DNA from: Prinsepia uniflora
Lineage: Eukaryota; Streptophyta; Magnoliopsida; Rosales; Rosaceae
Length of the DNA: 64,000 bases
Reading direction: 5' to 3'
Assembly (NCBI GenBank): GCA_032719365.1
Contig: CM064868.1
Coordinates: 13,550,235 to 13,614,234, forward strand
In this document: positions 59,615-64,000 of the stretch, piece by piece
Layout: the number at the start of each line of letters is the position of its first letter
Position numbering within the stretch: the first letter of the stretch is position 1
Translations under genes and position numbers: made by a program
Notes under the pieces: model-generated
Told to the model about the DNA's origin: nothing
Database searches by the model: none
The model's input: only the letters and a program-made list of their open reading frames with translations

Positions 59615-61678
59615 TTATAAACGCTCAAACTACGTATCAAATTAAACACGTAATTCGAGTATTATGCAATTTAAACCCTTTTTGTGTAGATATAGTATTG
59701 ATAAATAGAGATCATTCTTAACTGGAAAAATTAAGGAACATTAATAATGTGTTAGTAAGAAAGAATAATGAATAATCAAATAAAAAATTAATAAATGAAT
59801 TAATGAATAAATAAATAAATGAATTAAAGAATAAAATAATTAAATAATAAAGAATTAAATAATTAAAGAATAAATAAATAAATGAATTAAAAAATAAATG
59901 AATTAAGAATTAGAGAATAAAAGAATAAAGAATCATAGAATAAAAGAATAAAAGAATGAGATAGTGGAGTTTTGAATCAAGTGTAATCTAAACTACATTT
60001 TAACACTAACTAATAATTAAATTAAAATTAACAATTACATCATCTAAAACTACTCCTAAAATAAACATCATTTAAACACAATTTTTACCAATAGTCTAAC
60101 ATCATGCTTATATTGAACAAATCACGAAATCCTACCTTCATCATCTCCATTACATGCATACATTTTTCATATTATAAATGCACCAAACAGCAGATTATTA
60201 CCTACAATATGATCTACCTTAAATTTATCATTTAATGCACTGACAACTGTCGACATTAAAATCTCTTCAATCAAATGCTAAGTGCACCGACAGCGGCCGA
60301 CACTTAGCATCAAATTGAAGTATGAAACACTAAAATATATGAAATAAAATAAATTCAGAAAGTAAAACACTTAGAAATTGTATTCATACTTACAAATGTT
60401 AGAAAGAAAATACTCACACATATATGGAATTATAAGTAAAATTAAACCAATAACAAGAATTTAAGTAGAAAAATATGGTTTTTTCACAAGAATCGCCGAA
60501 CAGCGGCATGAAACTTCTAAAGATGAAAGAAGAAATACGAGGAATGCAGTCTTAAAAACCATTGAATTGCCTTAGAATTACCTAACTTTAGGTTTTTCTT
60601 AAGGAAAACATAAAATTGTAATTAAAGAGAAGTTTAAGAAATTCTAAAATAAAATAAAGAAAATGAAACTAAAATAATTAATTAAAAGAAGTTACAAAAT
60701 TATCCCAAAATAAATCTACAAAATAAAATGAAAAAGAACTAAAAGAAGAGAGAAACATGAACTAATAAAAGGGGGAAAAAAGACTAAAATTGAGGACCCT
60801 CAACAATGAGAATGACCTTCCTATTTATAGAGGAAGTGCCAAAAAGAACTAAAAATAAAATACAAAATAAAATATAAAAATAATTATAAATTAGTACAAA
60901 AAGAAATGATGAAAATTTGGGTTGATTTTGCTTGAAAAAAAAAATGCTGGAAATCTGCCAAAACTGATGCAAAAATAGAGCAGGTGGAGTCGATGGCTAG
61001 CTACAGGTGCGCAGAGGAAGGCTTCGGCGACTTGGCGCTGAGCTGGTGGATGTGAGTCGGCAAAAGCAGCTAACAGGAGAGCAGGGAGTTGGTGAGCTGT
61101 TGCTGACAGGAAGTACGTGACTTCGGCAGGCGCATGTTGACAACAGGTGAGGAAGTTCAGCGCCTGACACACTGACAGAAGCAGGGCGTTCAGCGCACAC
61201 GTGCTGAGCTAGAGATATGGATTTCGGGACGCGCGCACTGAAGTATTGTATGGACGTTCGGCCAGTCCGAACCGAAGCCACTGCCTGGGCTAGCGACTTG
61301 AGCTGGGCCTGAGCTGCCGTTTAGGCTTCTGAGCTGGGGTTTGTGGGATGATTGCTTGGGTTGTAACTAATTTAGGCTGGGTTATGCACAGTGGACTGGA
61401 GCAAGGATGGGCTGCTGGATTTGGGCTTCTGCAAAAAAAAAATATTAATTTAAAAATTAATTAATATAATTGCAACGAATTTCGTCCATAAATTATTCGT
61501 TATATTTCGAATTGAGACGATTCTTTCGCCAAAACGCTCCAATTCCAAGCTTTATTTAATTCTACAAAAATCTCACAAATATATATTATTTTCTCCAATT
61601 TTTTATTATTTTAATATTAAAAGTCAAATATAAAGGGTATAAAATAATATAAAATAATACTTAATTCACGACCTATCA
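59615..61678 (-). repeat. 5' LTR of the Athila-like element (intact)
   Basis: 2064 bp, uninterrupted; minus strand starts TGATAGGTCGTGAATT and ends next to the primer site. The start at 59615 is decayed (TTATAAACGC against TGATAAAAAC in the partner). Confidence 0.85.
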
Positions 61679-61869
61679 CTATTTACAACACTGCGCAGTT
61701 TTGGACAATGTGGCGTCACAATTTACTAGTCTTGGAAGGTAACCTTTTTGAATGGTTCATGGACATTTTTGGGCATCTAAAGCTTCTTTTAATTCAGTTA
61801 GCATGAGCTCTAATTTCTTAAGAGGCCAATTGAAAGGTTAAGGAAAGTAACATCCATGTTGATTGCATG

Positions 61870-62812
61870 TCAAGATATGTCTAGAATTCGGAAGTTGAAT
61901 ATGCAACTAAGGAATTCAACATAAAGGATCTAGGACCTGCACAAAAGATCCTTGGAATGCAAATACGGAGGGACAGAACAGCGGGAAAGATTTGGTTATC
62001 ACAACCAAAGTATATTCAGAGTATTTTGGAGCGCTTCAACATGAATGAAGCAAAGCCAGTGTCCACTCCATTAGCAACACACTATCAATTGAGTGAGCTG
62101 CAAAGTCCAACTACTAAACAAGAGTTGAAGGAGATGAAGAACGTACCTTATGAAAGTGCAGTAGGGTGTCTTATGTATGCAATGGTTTACACCAGACCTA
62201 ACTTAGCTCAAGCAATGAGCGTTGTCTCGAGGTATATAGAAAATCCAGGAAAGGAGCATTGGTCTGCAGTTAAGTGGATCATTTGTTATTTGAAGGGAAT
62301 AAAGAATCCGGGCATTTTGTTTGAAAAACAGCAAGGAGAAGCATATGTGTTGGGTTATGTGGATGCAGACTACGCAGGGAACCTAGGCAGAAAGAGGTCC
62401 ACGGCAGGTTACGTGTTCATGTGTAGTGGTGGCCATATTTGTTGGAAGTTTACTCTACAATCTATTGCAGCATTGTCTACAATAGAGGCAGAGTACATTA
62501 CACTAGTAGAAGGTGGAAAAGAAGCAGTTTGGCTGAGTGGTTTTAGCAAGGGAGTTTGGAATCATTTAGAATTTTGTGGTGGTTAGGTGTGACAGTGAAA
62601 GTGCTATCTTCTTAGCAAAGAATCAAGTGTTTCATGGAAGATCAAAACATATTGATGTTTGTTATCACAGGATAAAGGATTGGGTCGACTCTAAGGTGAT
62701 AGTCAAAAAGGTCCATACAAACGAAAATGCTTCTGACTATCTTACTAAAACAGTTATACCAGAGAAGTTCAAGTATTGCTTGAACTTACTCAGCCTTCTC
62801 TCGTGCTAAGGT
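61870..62812 (+). pseudogene. Copia reverse transcriptase/RNase H fragment
   Basis: From 61957 the frame carries the RT end (KIWLSQPKYIQSILERFNM, YESAVGCLMYAMVYTRPNLAQA, SVVSRYIENPGKEHW) and RNase H (VDADYAGNLGRKRSTAGY, STIEAEYI). A frameshift near 62576 moves to VVRCDSESAIFLAKNQVFHGRSKHIDVCYH and LTKTVIPEKFKYC, with a stop at 62807-62809. Upstream RT is fragmentary. A polypurine-like AAGGTGGAGATTG follows at about 62970-62984, but no LTR can be confirmed. Confidence 0.88.
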
Positions 62813-62984
62813 GTTGGGTGGGGCACCCCTTTACATGAGGTGCAGTAGGGTAAAAGGAGTTTTTTTTTGCCAAGGTGAAAGGTTCTTTAAGTTTTTCCAG
62901 AGTTACTTCAAGAAGGTTTGATGACATTCTGGGTTTTCAACAGTCATTTCTTAGGTTTTAACTCACCAAGGTGGAGATTGTTTG

Positions 62985-63600
62985 ATGACATTCTAAGATC
63001 ATGATCTCAATGTCTCCTATGTACACCATGTTATCAGCATAGATGGATACGATCATGGTTTCTTCTTTGTTGTTTGACTTTTAGTAAAGAGTAGCTTCAC
63101 TAGGGCTTCTTTAAAAACCACACTTAGTCAAGTAAGCATCAATCTCACAATACAAGACTCTGCGAGCTTGCTTTAGTTTCATATGAGCCTTCTTGGGTCT
63201 ATACAGTTTCTATTCTGCATTCTTCACTTCATTACCCTCTGGTTGATGCATACAGACCTCTTCTTCTAGCACCCCATTTAGGAAAGCCGATTTATCATAA
63301 AGATGGTACATTTTCCAACTTCTTTATGTTGCCAGGGCAATCTAAATTCTGATTGTATCTAACCTTGCCTTATAGGCAAAGATTTCATTGAAATCAACCC
63401 TTGGTCTATGTGCATATGTTTTGGCCACGAACCTTACTTTGTGCTTCTGTATTGAACCATCAAGATTTAACTTGGTTTTGTACACCCACTTCACCTTAAT
63501 TACTGGTTTGTCAGTTAGCTTATCAACCAGATCCCATGTTGAAATCTTTTTTATCATCTCTAACTCAGCCTCCATAGCCTTCTACCAAGCTTGATCTTAA
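62985..63600 (-). pseudogene. Second Copia reverse transcriptase fragment, opposite strand
   Basis: The minus strand reads MEAELEMIKKISTWDLVDKLTDKPVIKVKWVYKTKLNLDGSIQKHKVRF from 63575, and further on a mutated catalytic box, YADNMVYIGD (normally YVDD). It starts where the previous Copia fragment stops, so two truncated elements are joined tail to tail. Confidence 0.8.
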
Positions 63601-63728
63601 GCAGCTTCTAGATATCATTCTGGTTAAAAAAAAATACACATATTACATCTTGCATAAATTTCACTAAGAGACCTAAGTTTCATGGGAGTAGAACTAAGAC
63701 TAGAAGAACTTGAACAACTAGAACTGTT

Positions 63729-64000
63729 GAAAAAAAAATTGGCCCGACAAAATACCAAGAAATAATGTTTTACTAGGATTCCAAGTGTTGGACTAAGAAA
63801 TCTGAGTTTTTTCTAATGTTTCCATATAGGATTATGAAAAGTATTTCATAGCCCTCCAGGGATTAAGAAATAAACTATCTTTCCATCTCCAAAGAAGAAT
63901 AAGAATTGCAATATGCTTAGGAGTGTAACCTAAGTCCTATACATTATAAATAGGTCTCTTAGGAGTCCTTACATACACACAGAAAAATAAGACAGCAGTA
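63729..64000. repeat. Possible LTR, cut by the window end
   Basis: Begins TGTTGAAAAAAAAATTGG and later has a TATA-like box (TTATAAATAGG, about 63944) followed by leader-like sequence, as in a Copia LTR. Its end is outside the window. Confidence 0.35.

Larger units (their letters stand above)
50093..61678 (-). mobile_element. Ty3/gypsy element, Athila-like, non-coding
   Basis: Starts TGATAAAAACTC and ends ACCTATCA (minus strand TGATAGGT...). Flanking 5-mers CTAAT and CTATT differ at one base; the intact sister LTR at 35601 reads CTATT. LTRs are 50093-54875 (with an insertion) and 59615-61678. The minus strand after the right LTR reads TTTAGCGTTGTTGTCGG, a decayed form of the TGGCGCCGTTGCCGGGGA primer site typical of Athila/TAT elements, and a GTGTGGAGGTATT purine tract precedes the other LTR. 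No gag or pol remains. Confidence 0.82.
35451..61690 (-). mobile_element. Host Copia retrotransposon (about 6.4 kb) expanded by nested insertions
   Basis: Outer LTRs are 35451-35616 (166 bp) and 49933-50092 continued at 61684-61690 (167 bp). They match closely and are flanked by a perfect TSD, CTGCG (35446-35450 and 61691-61695). A polypurine tract follows the left LTR on the minus strand (AAGGGGAG). Coding remnants on the minus strand run integrase (41.3 kb) then reverse transcriptase (37.6 kb), the Copia order. Removing the insertions 38223-41015, 42977-48447 and 50093-61678 with one TSD copy each leaves about 6.4 kb. Confidence 0.9.

Overview
The window is nuclear DNA of a flowering plant. 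It has intron-rich genes for a plant histidinol dehydrogenase, a coatomer alpha subunit and a POLLENLESS3/TDM1-type TPR protein, plus dense LTR retrotransposons, a Cassandra LTR and hAT elements. The repeat families look eudicot and most like those of Rosaceae, but that is an impression, not a result. || Layout. 1-3.4 kb: end of a large LTR-like element inserted in a broken Copia gag. 4.3-12.5 kb (minus): a dead farnesyltransferase beta-subunit gene (ERA1/FTB type). Most exons can still be read, but a hAT element sits in the last coding exon, a Copia retrotransposon (7050-11568) sits in exon 5, one exon is missing and a splice donor is mutated. 12.66-12.99 kb: a Cassandra solo LTR with a 5S-rRNA-like core and perfect TSD. 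13.6-29.3 kb: three apparently intact plus-strand genes in a row, POLLENLESS3-like (563 codons), histidinol dehydrogenase (485 codons, 14 coding exons) and coatomer alpha (1213 codons, 3 coding exons). 29.8-31.6 kb (minus): a wall-associated-kinase-like pseudogene. || From 32 kb to the end the DNA is almost entirely transposons. The core is a nested structure at 35451-61690: one Copia element of about 6.4 kb (166-bp LTRs, TSD CTGCG) stretched to 26 kb by later insertions. Three of the nested elements are themselves hosts or passengers: a 5.5-kb element hosts a 2.6-kb one, and an Athila-like Ty3/gypsy element (50093-61678) hosts a 2.7-kb LTR-like element and a 746-bp hAT element. Nearly every boundary can be fixed by a target-site duplication, so the order of events can be read. 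The Copia 5' region also holds a decayed fragment of a ribonucleotide reductase small-subunit gene. || The most unusual item is a family of six large (2.6-3.1 kb) elements, TGTAAC...GGTCCTG(A/T)CA in most copies, with no coding region. The five complete ones have 5-bp TSDs. All six carry a hairpin just inside the 3' end whose arms differ between copies but still pair, and a pair of inverted 10-mers (GTGAGTGGAC/GTCCACTCAC) bracketing a variable, repeat-rich middle. Their last bases match those of the Cassandra LTR in the same window. || Limits: exon borders are read by eye from splice signals and remembered family sequence, without alignment. No tRNA, CRISPR or bacterial-type feature was seen.
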